Part shown: positions 44,251 to 53,118 of the stretch, piece by piece
Layout: each line of letters begins with the position of its first letter
How positions within the stretch are numbered: position 1 is the first letter of the stretch
Assembly: GCF_003058055.1 (NCBI RefSeq)
Contig: NZ_QBTZ01000002.1
Coordinates: forward strand, 1-64,000
Length of the DNA: 64,000 nucleotides
Origin: Acidovorax sp. 107
GTDB lineage: Bacteria > Pseudomonadota > Gammaproteobacteria > Burkholderiales > Burkholderiaceae_C
Direction: 5' to 3'
Made by a program: the position numbers and the translations under genes
Notes under the pieces: model-generated
What the model was told of the DNA's origin: nothing
The model's input: only the letters and a program-made list of their open reading frames with translations
Database searches by the model: none

Positions 44251-45429
44251 TCAGCCGCGCAGCAGCTCTTCGGCAATAATCATCTTGCGCACTTCCGACG
44301 TGCCCGCGCCGATCTCCAGGATCTTGATGCAGCGGAACAGGCGGTTGATCTCCGACTCCCAGATGTAGCCGCTGCCACCGTGCACTTGCACTGCCTTGTT
44401 AAGCACGCGGTTGCAGGCCTCGCCCGCATACAGGATGGAGGCGGCGGTCAGCTTGTGGGCATCGCCGCGGCCACCGCCGCCGACTTCCAGATCATTGACC
44501 TCTGCCAGGGTGCGCCAGACCAGGGTTTTCATGGCCTCGATTTCGGTGTACATCTCGGCCAGCATGGCCTGGACCATCTGGAAACTGCCGATGGTCTTGC
44601 CGAACTGCACGCGCGTCCTGGCGTACTCGACGCTCAATTCGAGTGCCCGCTCAGAGATGCCCACGCACAAGCCGGCCACCAGCGCGCGCTCCAGATCGAG
44701 CCCGCTCATGACGATCTTGACGCCTTCGTTTTCCTTGCCCACCAGGTTGGCGGCCGGTACACGGCAGTCGTCGAACACCAGCTCGCCGGTCTGGCTGCCG
44801 CGAAAGCCCATCTTGATGAGCTTTTGCGCCACTTTGAAGCCGGGGAAATCCTTCTCGACGATGAAGGCCGAGATGCCCTTGGCACCCAACTCCGGCGCGG
44901 TCTTGGCGTAAACCAGCAGCACGTCGGCCACCGGGCCGTTGGTGATGTAGATCTTGGTGCCGTTGAGGATGTAGTGCTCGCCCTCGCGGCGCGCGCTGGT
45001 GCGCATGGCGCCCAGGGCGTCGGAGCCGGCGCCGGGTTCGGTAAGGCCGAGCGCGCCGATTCTCGTGCCGTTGCACAGGCCGGGCAGGTATTGGCGGCGT
45101 TGCGCCTCGTTGGCGTTACGGAAGATGTTGTTGACGCACAGGTTGTCGTGCGCCGCCCACGACAAGGCGATCGCGGGGTTCCAGCGCGCGAAGGCCTGGC
45201 AGATCAGACCCGAGCTGAACAGGTCCATGCCCGCGCCACCTTGCTCGGCAGAAACGGTGGCCCCCATGAAGCCAGCCGCGCCGATTTTTCGAAAAATATC
45301 CGGCGGCCACCATTCCTCGTCGTCCATGCGGCGCGAGAGTGGCGCGAATTCCTTGCGCGCGAACCTGTCGGCGGCTTCGAGCACGGCGCGATCGTCAGCG
45401 GAGAGAGAGAAATTACGAGGGGCGACCAT
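44251..45429 (-). CDS. Acyl-CoA dehydrogenase, isovaleryl-CoA dehydrogenase-like
   Basis: A 392-residue flavoenzyme, first gene of the leftward operon. GALGLTEPGAGSDALG and KIYITNGPVADV mark the FAD-binding domain. GLDLERALVAGLC contains the Glu that serves as catalytic base in isovaleryl-CoA dehydrogenases, while the other possible position reads IGAGTSE and has no Glu. GGSGYIWESEINRLFRCIKI near the end fits. A preference for branched short acyl-CoA is suggested by this geometry but not proven. Confidence 0.85.
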   Translation of the reverse strand: MVAPRNFSLSADDRAVLEAADRFARKEFAPLSRRMDDEEWWPPDIFRKIGAAGFMGATVSAEQGGAGMDLFSSGLICQAFARWNPAIALSWAAHDNLCVNNIFRNANEAQRRQYLPGLCNGTRIGALGLTEPGAGSDALGAMRTSARREGEHYILNGTKIYITNGPVADVLLVYAKTAPELGAKGISAFIVEKDFPGFKVAQKLIKMGFRGSQTGELVFDDCRVPAANLVGKENEGVKIVMSGLDLERALVAGLCVGISERALELSVEYARTRVQFGKTIGSFQMVQAMLAEMYTEIEAMKTLVWRTLAEVNDLEVGGGGRGDAHKLTAASILYAGEACNRVLNKAVQVHGGSGYIWESEINRLFRCIKILEIGAGTSEVRKMIIAEELLRG

Positions 45430-45656
45430 GCTGGGTTACCAATCCGTGATGGGGTTGGGGCTCAATGGGCCCGAAGCGCGCTAACGCAAATTTACGTTGG
45501 CGAGATCCTTCTTAGGATGGCGCGAACTTAATGGGGTATTGTAAAACTGTCAAGCGTTAGGTAGGATTCGTGGCTGGACGTCTTATAAGACCATGCCGTT
45601 CGCGGAACGGTCGTTCATCAGCGTCAGCCGACGCTTCACCCCGAGGAGTTAGAGCC
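45430..45656. promoter_or_regulatory. Divergent control region of the catabolic island
   Basis: This 227-bp gap separates the two operons. Inverted repeats visible are CGCTAACG (45479-45486) with CGTTGGCG (45495-45502), ATCCT (45505-45509) with AGGAT (45514-45518), the palindrome GTCTTATAAGAC (45580-45591), and CCGTTC-GCG-GAACGG (45596-45610). The last is extended by a third half-site CGTTC at 45612-45616. The GAACG/CGTTC sites resemble TetR-type operators of acyl-CoA catabolism genes. No regulator gene is adjacent. GAGGAG at 45642-45647 serves the rightward thiolase. Confidence 0.55.
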
Positions 45657-46841
45657 ATGAGTCATAAAGTCATCGTTGCCGGCGTCGGTATGATCCCGTT
45701 CACCAAGCCGGGCGCCAGTGAGCCCTATCACGTGATGGGCGAGAAGGCCGTTCGCCAGGCCCTGGCCGACGCGCGCATCGCGTACCCCACGATCGAGCAG
45801 GCCTATGTCGGCTATGTGTATGGCGACTCGACCTGCGGCCAGCGGGCGCTCTACCTGGTGGGCATGAGCGGCATCCCTATCGTCAATGTCAACAACAACT
45901 GCTCCACCGGATCGACGGCGCTGTTCCTGGCGCGCCAGGCGGTCGAAAGCGGCGCCGCCGAGTGCGTGCTGGCCCTGGGATTCGAGCAGATGGCGGCCGG
46001 CGCCATCAAGGCCCAGTTCGAGGACCGGCCGACGCCGTTCGAGGCATTCGACCACGCCACCGCCGAGCTCGTCGGGCACCCGGAAATCCCCTTGGCCATT
46101 CGATACTTCGGCGGTGCCGGCAAGGCGCACATGGACAAGTACGGCACCCAGCTGTCGACTTTTGCCCACATCCGCGCCAAAGCCAGCCGCCATGCCGCCA
46201 ACAACCCGCTGGCGCTGTTCCGCAAGGAGGTCTCGGTCGATGATGTGATGAACGCACCAGTGCTGTGGGAGGGCGTGATGACCCGCCTGATGGCTTGCCC
46301 GCCGACCTGCGGCGCCGCCGCGGCGGTGATCTGCTCCGAAGCCTTCGCCAGGAAGCACGGGCTCGACACGCGTGTTTCGATGGTGGCCCAGGCGATGACG
46401 ACCGATTTCCACAGCACTTTCGAGTCGCACGACATGATGCGCGTGGTCGGTTTCGACATGGCGCGCGATGCGGCGCAAAAAGTCTATCAGCAAGCTGGCA
46501 TCGGTCCGCAGGACGTGAATGTGGTCGAGTTGCACGATTGCTTCGCGCAGAACGAGCTGATTACTTACGAGGCGCTGGGCCTGTGTCCGGAGGGCGGCGC
46601 CGAGAAATTCGTGCTGGACGGCGACAACACCTATGGCGGCAAGGTCGTGACCAACCCGTCGGGCGGCCTGTTGTCGAAAGGGCATCCTCTGGGTGCCACC
46701 GGTCTGGCGCAATGTTACGAGCTGACCCATCAACTGCGCGGCACGGCGGACAAACGACAGGTCAAGGGCGCCCGTGTAGCCTTGCAACACAACCTCGGGC
46801 TGGGCGGTGCTTGCATCGTCACGCTTTACCAGGCCGCGTGA
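45657..46841 (+). CDS. Thiolase family protein, SCP-2/lipid-transfer type
   Basis: A 394-residue protein; ATG 45657 follows GAGGAG. The active-site Cys is C82 in NNNCSTGSTALF. HDCFAQNELI and SKGHPLGATGLAQC carry the His residues. The end LQHNLGLGGACIVTLY matches SCP-x-type thiolases, where the last Cys position differs from degradative thiolases. It probably cleaves a branched 3-ketoacyl-CoA to acetyl- or propionyl-CoA and a shortened acyl-CoA. First gene of the rightward operon, followed by two MaoC-fold genes. Confidence 0.85.
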   Translation: MSHKVIVAGVGMIPFTKPGASEPYHVMGEKAVRQALADARIAYPTIEQAYVGYVYGDSTCGQRALYLVGMSGIPIVNVNNNCSTGSTALFLARQAVESGAAECVLALGFEQMAAGAIKAQFEDRPTPFEAFDHATAELVGHPEIPLAIRYFGGAGKAHMDKYGTQLSTFAHIRAKASRHAANNPLALFRKEVSVDDVMNAPVLWEGVMTRLMACPPTCGAAAAVICSEAFARKHGLDTRVSMVAQAMTTDFHSTFESHDMMRVVGFDMARDAAQKVYQQAGIGPQDVNVVELHDCFAQNELITYEALGLCPEGGAEKFVLDGDNTYGGKVVTNPSGGLLSKGHPLGATGLAQCYELTHQLRGTADKRQVKGARVALQHNLGLGGACIVTLYQAA

Positions 46842-46874
46842 GCACCGGCGCGGAAAACCAGGAGCTGGAGTCCC

Positions 46875-47318
46875 ATGATCGACAAGAAATTCATCGGTTA
46901 CGAGGTGCCGCCCACGCTGTGGGATGTGGAGAAGGGGCGCATCCGTTTTTTCGCCGAGGTGATCGGCGTCACTGATCCGATCCACCTCGATGCCGCGGCC
47001 GCCAAGGCTGCTGGCTACCGCAACGTCGTGGCGCCGCCGACATTCATCTTTGGCGCCGAGAGCGATTCGGGGGTGCTGATGAAGCTGCTCGACACCCTCA
47101 AGATCGACCTGCGCAAGGTCTTGCATGGCGAGCAGCGCTTCGACTACCACGCTCCGGTGTGCGCTGGCGACACGCTGCGCTTCCAGACCCGGGTCACCGA
47201 CATTTTCGACAAGAAGGGCGGCGCGCTCGAGTTTGTCGTCAACGACACGAAGGTCACCAATCAGGTCGGCGAGCATGTCGCCGACCTGCATTCGGTGATC
47301 GTCGTGCGCCACGCCTGA
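46875..47318 (+). CDS. MaoC-like N-terminal (FAS1-type) dehydratase domain protein
   Basis: A 147-residue single hot-dog-fold protein (KKFIGYEVPPTLWDVEKGRI, then FFAEVIGVTDPIHLDA and VVAPPTFIFG). It corresponds to the non-catalytic N-terminal half of hydratase 2 enzymes. It would pair with the MaoC protein encoded 10 bp downstream to form a two-subunit R-specific enoyl-CoA hydratase, as known for HadAB and ChsH1-ChsH2-type complexes. GGAG precedes the ATG. Confidence 0.8.
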   Translation: MIDKKFIGYEVPPTLWDVEKGRIRFFAEVIGVTDPIHLDAAAAKAAGYRNVVAPPTFIFGAESDSGVLMKLLDTLKIDLRKVLHGEQRFDYHAPVCAGDTLRFQTRVTDIFDKKGGALEFVVNDTKVTNQVGEHVADLHSVIVVRHA

Positions 47319-47328
47319 AGGAGTATTC

Positions 47329-47745
47329 ATGAACATTCAAGTAAAAGCGATCGAGGTCGGCGACGACATGCCCGTGCTGGAACTGCCGCCGATCAACCGC
47401 ACCACCCTGGCCCTGTTCGCCGGCGCGTCGGGCGACCACAACCCGATCCACATTGACATCGACTTCGCCCATGGCGCGGGGATGAAGGATGTGTTCGCGC
47501 ACGGCATGTTGTCGATGGCCTACCTCGGGCGCGCGCTCACCGAATGGGTGCCGCAGCGCCAGCTCCTCAGCTATGGCGTGCGCTTCGCGGCCCTGACCCA
47601 CCTCGGCGACCGCGTGCGCTGCAGCGGCAAGGTGGTCGAAAAGCTCGAGCATGCAGGCCGGCCCTGCGTGCGTGTTCAGATCAGCGCGACGAAGGCGACA
47701 GGCGAAATCACGCTGGCCGGCGAGGCGTTGGTTGCCTTGAACTGA
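47329..47745 (+). CDS. MaoC-family enoyl-CoA hydratase subunit
   Basis: A 138-residue hot-dog-fold protein. ASGDHNPIHIDIDFA contains the hydratase 2 Asp-x4-His catalytic motif, followed by VFAHGMLSMAYLGRAL. It should supply the catalytic half of the heteromeric hydratase with the preceding protein. AAGGAG precedes ATG 47329. A strong hairpin follows its stop codon directly. Confidence 0.85.
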   Translation: MNIQVKAIEVGDDMPVLELPPINRTTLALFAGASGDHNPIHIDIDFAHGAGMKDVFAHGMLSMAYLGRALTEWVPQRQLLSYGVRFAALTHLGDRVRCSGKVVEKLEHAGRPCVRVQISATKATGEITLAGEALVALN

Positions 47746-47777
47746 GGCCGCCGTTTGGCGGCCCGGCTTTTTATTTC
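47746..47777 (+). terminator. Intrinsic terminator inside the rightward gene set
   Basis: A GC-rich stem GGCCGCC (47746-47752) and GGCGGCC (47757-47763) with a GTTT loop is followed after CGGC by TTTTTATTTC. It begins immediately after the maoC stop codon. It would end, or partly attenuate, transcription of the thiolase-MaoC-MaoC unit before the SDR gene. Confidence 0.65.
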
Positions 47778-47809
47778 TTACCGTTGAACCACAAGCAAGG
47801 ACTCATCTC

Positions 47810-48637
47810 ATGAAAAAACTCGAAGGCAAAGTTGCCATCGTCTCCGGTTCCGGTCGCGGCATTGGCCGCGCCATCGCCATGAAACTCGCCAGCGAAGGCG
47901 CTAAAGTGGTCGTCAATGACCTCGACGCCGCCCCGGCCGAGCAGACCGCGGCCGACATCAAGGCCGCTGGCGGCCAGGCACTGGTCTGTGCTGGCAGCGT
48001 TACCGCTGATGGTTTCGCCGAGCAATTCGTCAAGACCGCCATCGACGGCTTCGGCGGCCTGGACATCATCGTCAACAACGCCGGCTACACCTGGGACAAC
48101 GTGGTTCAGAAGATGACCGATGAGCAGTGGAACGCGATCATCGACGTGCACCTGACCGCGCCGTTCAAGATTTTGCGCGCCGCGGCGGAGTTCATCCGCG
48201 TCGCCTCGCGCAAGGAAGCCGAGGCCGGGCAGGAGGTGTTCCGCAAGGTGGTCAACATTTCGTCCATCGCCGGCACCGGCGGCAACGCGGGCCAGGCCAA
48301 CTACTCGGCGGGCAAGGCCGGCATCATCGGCCTGACCAAGGCGCTGTCCAAGGAGTGGGGACGCTACAAGGTCAACGTCAACGCCGTCGCTTTTGGCATG
48401 ATCAAGACGCGGTTGACCGAGGCGTCGGCCGGCGGCAACGCATCGATCGACATCGAAGGCCAAAAGATCAAGGTGGGTGTCAACCCTGATTTGCTGGAAA
48501 TGATGGAGCGCACCATTCCGCTGGGTCGCAGCGGCACGCCCGAGGAGGCGGCCGGGTCGGTCTACCTGCTGTGCATTCCCGAATCGAACTACGTCAGCGG
48601 CCAGACGCTGATCTGCGGCGGCGGCATCTCGATCTAA
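47810..48637 (+). CDS. SDR-family oxidoreductase (FabG/3-hydroxyacyl-CoA dehydrogenase-like)
   Basis: A 275-residue short-chain dehydrogenase. VSGSGRGIGRAIA at about 12-24 binds the nucleotide and NDLD near 42 favours NAD. VNNAG, the catalytic Ser in VNISSIAGTGGN and Tyr in NYSAGKAG complete the active site. A 30-residue insertion before the C-terminus (ASIDIEGQKIKVGVNPDLLE) is longer than in FabG. The likely role is oxidation of the 3-hydroxyacyl-CoA made by the MaoC pair. It follows the internal terminator and has its own AAGGA ribosome-binding site. Confidence 0.83.
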   Translation: MKKLEGKVAIVSGSGRGIGRAIAMKLASEGAKVVVNDLDAAPAEQTAADIKAAGGQALVCAGSVTADGFAEQFVKTAIDGFGGLDIIVNNAGYTWDNVVQKMTDEQWNAIIDVHLTAPFKILRAAAEFIRVASRKEAEAGQEVFRKVVNISSIAGTGGNAGQANYSAGKAGIIGLTKALSKEWGRYKVNVNAVAFGMIKTRLTEASAGGNASIDIEGQKIKVGVNPDLLEMMERTIPLGRSGTPEEAAGSVYLLCIPESNYVSGQTLICGGGISI

Positions 48638-48665
48638 CCCGCAAGCGTATCCATAAAGGCCCACG

Positions 48666-49847
48666 ATGGACATCGATTTCAGCCCAGAAGACCTGGCGTT
48701 CCAGCAAGAGGTTCGCGCCTGGTTCAAGGCCCACACGCCGCCCGAGCTCAAGCGCAAGACCGTCACTGGGGAGATGCTGCAAAAGGACGACATCGTTCAA
48801 TGGCAGCGCCGACTCGATGGCCAGGGCTGGCTGGTCACCGGCTGGCCCAAGGAGCATGGTGGGCCGGGCTGGACGCCGACGCAGCGCTACATCTTCGACC
48901 TGGAGCGCGCGGCGGCCAGCGCGCCGGTGGGGCTGTCGATGGGCGTGATCATGCTCGGGCCGGTGCTGATCGCCTTTGGCACGCCTGAGCAAAAGGCGCA
49001 GTACCTGCCACGCATCCGCCGTTGCGAGGACTGGTGGTGCCAGGGCTATTCCGAGCCGGGCGCGGGCTCCGATCTGGCCAGTTTGAAGACCACGGCCGTG
49101 GCCGATGGCGATGACTACGTCATCAATGGTTCCAAGATCTGGACCACCTATGCGCATTGGGCGACGCACATGTTCTGCCTGGTGCGCACAGCCAGCACCG
49201 GCAAGAAGCAGGAGGGCATCTCCTTCCTGCTGATCGAGATGGACCGCCCCGGCATCGATGTCAAGCCCATCGTCTCGATCGACGGCGAGCACCATCTGAA
49301 CCAGGTGTTCCTCACCGATGTTCGGGTGCCCAAGAAGAACCTGGTCGGTCGCGAAGGTCAGGGCTGGGACATTGCCAAGTACCTGCTCACGCACGAGCGC
49401 ACCAGCATCGCTGGCGTGGCCGATTGCAAGGCGCATTTGGCCAACCTGCATGCTGCAGCAGCTGAGCGCCGCTCGGGTGGCCGAACGCTGATCGAGGACG
49501 CGGCGATGCGACTCAAGCTGGCGCGCGCCGAGATCGAACTGATGGCGCTCGAATACACCAACTTCCGCGTGCTGGCCGCCACCGCCTCGGGCAAGGCCCC
49601 GGGGCCGGAATCCTCGCTGCTCAAGACCATGGGCACGGCGGTGCAACAGACCCTGGCGGAACTCGACGTCGAAATCGCCGCCGAACAGGCTTGGCCCTGG
49701 CACGAGCAGGGCGAGTTTGGCCAGGGGCGCTATGCCCACGCGATGTCCCGCTATGGGTTCTCGCGCGCCGCCACGATTTACGGCGGCAGCGACGAGGTGC
49801 AAAAGAACGTACTGGCCAAGATGCTGCTGGCCGGCGGCGCGCGCTAG
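48666..49847 (+). CDS. Acyl-CoA dehydrogenase, large (PimC-like) subunit
   Basis: A 393-residue protein. It reads WPKEHGGPGWTPTQRYIFD, then CQGYSEPGAGSDLASLKT and NGSKIWTTYAHWATHMF, and ends AATIYGGSDEVQKNVLAKML. These are marks of the larger subunit of two-gene acyl-CoA dehydrogenases such as PimC or the FadE28/FadE26-type steroid enzymes. The smaller partner is encoded 15 bp downstream. The pair probably forms an alpha2-beta2 enzyme for a bulky acyl-CoA. Confidence 0.83.
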   Translation: MDIDFSPEDLAFQQEVRAWFKAHTPPELKRKTVTGEMLQKDDIVQWQRRLDGQGWLVTGWPKEHGGPGWTPTQRYIFDLERAAASAPVGLSMGVIMLGPVLIAFGTPEQKAQYLPRIRRCEDWWCQGYSEPGAGSDLASLKTTAVADGDDYVINGSKIWTTYAHWATHMFCLVRTASTGKKQEGISFLLIEMDRPGIDVKPIVSIDGEHHLNQVFLTDVRVPKKNLVGREGQGWDIAKYLLTHERTSIAGVADCKAHLANLHAAAAERRSGGRTLIEDAAMRLKLARAEIELMALEYTNFRVLAATASGKAPGPESSLLKTMGTAVQQTLAELDVEIAAEQAWPWHEQGEFGQGRYAHAMSRYGFSRAATIYGGSDEVQKNVLAKMLLAGGAR

Positions 49848-49862
49848 GCAATAAGGAACACG

Positions 49863-51002
49863 ATGAACTTCGATCTCTCCGAAGAGCAAAATATGCTGCG
49901 CGACGCAGCGCAGAAATTTCTGCGTGCCGAATACCGTTTCGATGCGCGCAACAAGATCGTCGCATCCGAGGCAGGCATGAGCCGCGAGCACTGGCGGCGA
50001 TTCGGCGAATTCGGCTGGCTGGGGCTGGGCCTGCCCGAGGCGCATGGCGGTTTTGGCGGCGTGGTCGAGCTGATCCAGATCGCCGAGGCGATGGGGGCCG
50101 CGCTGGTGGTCGAGCCCTACCTGGCCAGCACGGTGCTGGGCGCGCAGGCGCTGACGCGCGCGGGCAGCGCGGCGCAGCAGGCGGCCTGGCTGCCCGGTCT
50201 CGCGTCAGGCCAGCGCATATTGACATTGGCGCATGGCGAGGCCGATGCACGTCATGAACTCGGCTATGTGAGCACGCGTGCCATGGCCAAGGACGGCGGC
50301 TGGCTGCTGTCGGGCCGCAAGAGCGGTGTGCTGGGCGCCCCTTGGGCCGACGGCTTCGTGGTTGTCGCCAGAACCTCGGGCGCAACGGACGAGCGCCAGG
50401 GCATCAGCCTGTTTCTGGTCGACGTAAAAACGCCAGGCCTGCAAGTGGCGGGCTACCCGGCCTACGACGGCAGCCGGGCTGGCGACCTGGTGCTGGACCA
50501 GGTCGTGCTCGGGCCGGATGCGCTGCTGGGCGCCGAAGGCGCGGGTCTGGCGCTGCTGGAGCGGTTGGTTGACCTCGGCATAGTGGTCGCCTGCGCCGAC
50601 GCACTCGGCGCGATGGGCGCGCTGCTGCGTAAAACCGGCGAGTACGTCAGCACGCGCAAGCAGTTTGACGTGCCCATTGCCAGCTTCCAGGTTATCCAGC
50701 ACCGGCTGGTCGACATGTTCGCCGCGGTCGAGGCCAGCCGCTCCTTGCTGTTGATGGCGGCCTTGCATGCCGAGCATCCCGACGCGGCTACCCGCTCACG
50801 CGCGGTCTCGGCGGCCAAGTCGGCCATTGGCGAGCGCGCCCGCCATGTGGCGCAGCAGGCGGTGCAGTTGCACGGCGGCGTGGGCATGACCGAGGAGCTG
50901 GACATCGGCCACTACTTCCGGCGTTTGACGCTTTTTTGCAATCTGTTGGGCAGCTCCGACCACCACCTGCAGCGTTTTGCGGCGCTGCGTGCAGCGGCTT
51001 GA
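49863..51002 (+). CDS. Acyl-CoA dehydrogenase, small (PimD-like) subunit
   Basis: A 379-residue protein with FGWLGLGLPEAHGGFGGVVE, then the motif HGGVGMTEELDIGHYFRRLT near the C-terminus. There is no canonical SEPGAGSD and no EGT motif, as expected for the non-FAD-dominant half of heteromeric dehydrogenases. It would complete the active site with the preceding large subunit. AAGGAA precedes ATG 49863. Confidence 0.82.
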   Translation: MNFDLSEEQNMLRDAAQKFLRAEYRFDARNKIVASEAGMSREHWRRFGEFGWLGLGLPEAHGGFGGVVELIQIAEAMGAALVVEPYLASTVLGAQALTRAGSAAQQAAWLPGLASGQRILTLAHGEADARHELGYVSTRAMAKDGGWLLSGRKSGVLGAPWADGFVVVARTSGATDERQGISLFLVDVKTPGLQVAGYPAYDGSRAGDLVLDQVVLGPDALLGAEGAGLALLERLVDLGIVVACADALGAMGALLRKTGEYVSTRKQFDVPIASFQVIQHRLVDMFAAVEASRSLLLMAALHAEHPDAATRSRAVSAAKSAIGERARHVAQQAVQLHGGVGMTEELDIGHYFRRLTLFCNLLGSSDHHLQRFAALRAAA

Positions 51003-51047
51003 TCGCCCGTGACCGACCGATACCGCGCCCCTTGACGGGCTGACCAA

Positions 51048-52655
51048 ATGAGCCTGATGACATCTACCGCCGCACCGAGCTCGCCTGAGTTTCAGCGCAA
51101 CCGTGAAGCCTATGAGGCGCGTATAGCCGATCTGCATGAACGCCGCGCACGAGCCCTGATCGGCGGTCCCGAAAAGGCGCGCCTGCTGCACAAGAAGCGC
51201 AAGCAGTTGTTGCCTCGCGAGCGACTGGCCGCCGTGCTCGACCCCGGCTCGCCTTTCCTCGAATTCGGGCAGCTTGCCGGCGACGGCCTGTACGCGGGCG
51301 TGCCGCCGGGCGGCAGCATCATCACCGGCGTGGGGCTGGTGTGCGGGCGCGCCTGCATGCTGATGATTCACGATGCCACGGTCAAGGGCGGCACCTACTA
51401 CGGCATCACCGCCAAAAAACATGTGCGGGCTCAGATGTTCGCCTGGCAGCACCGGCTGCCGTGCATCACCATGGTTCAGTCGGGCGGCGCCAACCTGCCG
51501 GAGCAGGCGCATATATTTCCCGATGACGGGCAATTCGGTTCGATCTTTTACAACCAGATCCGCATGTCGGCCGAGGGCATCACCCAGATCGCCACCGTGC
51601 ACGGGCCGTCCACCGCTGGCGGCGCTTACCTGCCGGCGCTGTGCGACGAGGCGGTGATCGTGCGCAACCAGGGCGCGATGTTCCTCGCCGGGCCCGAATT
51701 GGTGTATGCAGCCACCAAGGAAGAGGTTGACATTGAAACCCTGGGCGGCGGCGAGATGCACAGCCGCGTCAGCGGCGTCACCGACCACCTGGCCGAGAAC
51801 GACGGCCATGCCATCGCCATCGTGCGCGGCATCGTGGCCAACCTCGGCACCGGGGCCAAGCAGCGCTGGGACGTGGCGCCGCCACTGCCACCGCGCCATG
51901 ACCCGCGCGAGATCTACGGCATCGTCAGCGCCGACAACCGGCACCCGACCGACAACCGAGAAGTACTGTTGAGACTGATTGATGACAGCGATCTGCAGGA
52001 GTTCAAGCCGCTGTACGGCGACACCATGATCTGCGGCTTTGCGCGCATCAAGGGCTTCCAGATCGGCATTCTGGCCAACAACGGCGTGATCTTCTCCGAG
52101 AGCGCGCTCAAGGGCGCGCACTTCATCGAGTTGTGCTGCCAGCGCGACATCCCACTGCTGTTCATCGCCGATGTGTCAGGCTTCATGGTCGGTCAAGCGG
52201 TGGAGCAGCAGGGCATTGCCAAGCACGGCGCCAAGTTCATGACGGCCATGGCCTCGGCCAACGTGCCGCGCTACACGCTGATCACCGGAGGTTCGTACGC
52301 GGCGGCTTATCTGGCCATGTGCGGACGTCCGTTCAAGCCGAATGTGATGATGATGTGGCCCACCGGCCGCGCCGCGCTGATGGGGCCGGAGCAGGCCGCC
52401 ACCACGCTGACCATGGTGCGCGAGAACATCCACCGGCGCGAGGGCACAAGCTGGAGCGACGAGCAGCGCGAGCAGTTCAAGCAACCGATACGCGAGCAAT
52501 TCGAGCGCTTTTCCAGTCCCTACAACTACGCTTCCAATCTGTGGTGTGACATGGTCATCGACCCTCTGGAAACACGCGACACCATGGCTTTGCTGCTGGA
52601 GCTGGCGGGCCGCGTGCCGCGGCACGACACGCATTTCGGCGTGTTCAGGATGTGA
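51048..52655 (+). CDS. Acyl-CoA carboxylase carboxyltransferase (beta) subunit
   Basis: A 535-residue protein of the methylcrotonyl-/geranyl-/propionyl-CoA carboxylase beta family. RLLHKKRKQLLPRERLAAVL opens the N-domain; SGGANLPEQAHIFPDDGQFG and GPSTAGGAYLPALCDEAVI form the acyl-CoA site; DVSGFMVGQAVEQQGIAKHG forms the biotin-binding C-domain. It transfers a carboxyl group from biotin to an acyl-CoA. The biotin-carrying partner is at 55094. The residues resemble methylcrotonyl- and geranyl-type enzymes, which act on 3-methyl-2-enoyl-CoA, more than propionyl-type ones. Confidence 0.88.
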   Translation: MSLMTSTAAPSSPEFQRNREAYEARIADLHERRARALIGGPEKARLLHKKRKQLLPRERLAAVLDPGSPFLEFGQLAGDGLYAGVPPGGSIITGVGLVCGRACMLMIHDATVKGGTYYGITAKKHVRAQMFAWQHRLPCITMVQSGGANLPEQAHIFPDDGQFGSIFYNQIRMSAEGITQIATVHGPSTAGGAYLPALCDEAVIVRNQGAMFLAGPELVYAATKEEVDIETLGGGEMHSRVSGVTDHLAENDGHAIAIVRGIVANLGTGAKQRWDVAPPLPPRHDPREIYGIVSADNRHPTDNREVLLRLIDDSDLQEFKPLYGDTMICGFARIKGFQIGILANNGVIFSESALKGAHFIELCCQRDIPLLFIADVSGFMVGQAVEQQGIAKHGAKFMTAMASANVPRYTLITGGSYAAAYLAMCGRPFKPNVMMMWPTGRAALMGPEQAATTLTMVRENIHRREGTSWSDEQREQFKQPIREQFERFSSPYNYASNLWCDMVIDPLETRDTMALLLELAGRVPRHDTHFGVFRM

Positions 52656-52678
52656 GTCCTCGGGCCACGGGATTCAAG

Positions 52679-53089
52679 ATGCTGGAAACCATTCTCTCTG
52701 ACTGCCGCGTGCTCGACCTGACGCAAAACGCCGCCGGCACCTTCCGCGCCCAAGCCCTGGGCGACTTCGGCGCCGAGGTCATCAAGATCGAACGTCCGGG
52801 CAGTGGCGACGACGCGCGGCAGGGGAAGCCGCCTGAGATGGGTGGCCAGTCGACCGGGTTTCCGGCACTGGACGCAACAAGAAGAGCGTGTGCATCGATC
52901 TCGAACCTGCCGGTTAACGGCGCGCCTGAACACAAGGCGATGGGTCTGTCGATCAATTCGCAGGGGCGGCGCGGCCGCACCGGCCAAAGCTCGCCAGTGC
53001 TGGGCGCGCGCGCAGACGAGGTACTGGTGGCATGTGGCCTGAATGCGCAAGAGCTTGTCGAGCTGCGACGCAGCTCGGTCGTCGACTGA
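52679..53089 (+). pseudogene. Internally deleted CaiB/BaiF-family CoA transferase
   Basis: Only the two ends of a CaiB-family gene remain, in one open frame of 136 codons. The N-terminal piece is CRVLDLTQNAAGTFRAQALG with FGAEVIKIERPGSGD, and the C-terminal piece is LGARADEVLVACGLNAQELV. Intact relatives have about 400 residues, so roughly 270 central residues including the active-site Asp are missing. The middle (about 52850-52980) is unrelated or scrambled. It cannot be a functional CoA transferase. Confidence 0.75.
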
Positions 53090-53118
53090 CGGCGCCGACA
53101 ACTCTCCAGAGGACACCC

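Noticed and set aside
45636..47336. 566-codon minus-strand frame opposite the thiolase and MaoC genes
   Set aside because: It is a shadow; the plus-strand genes have clear family motifs and ribosome-binding sites.
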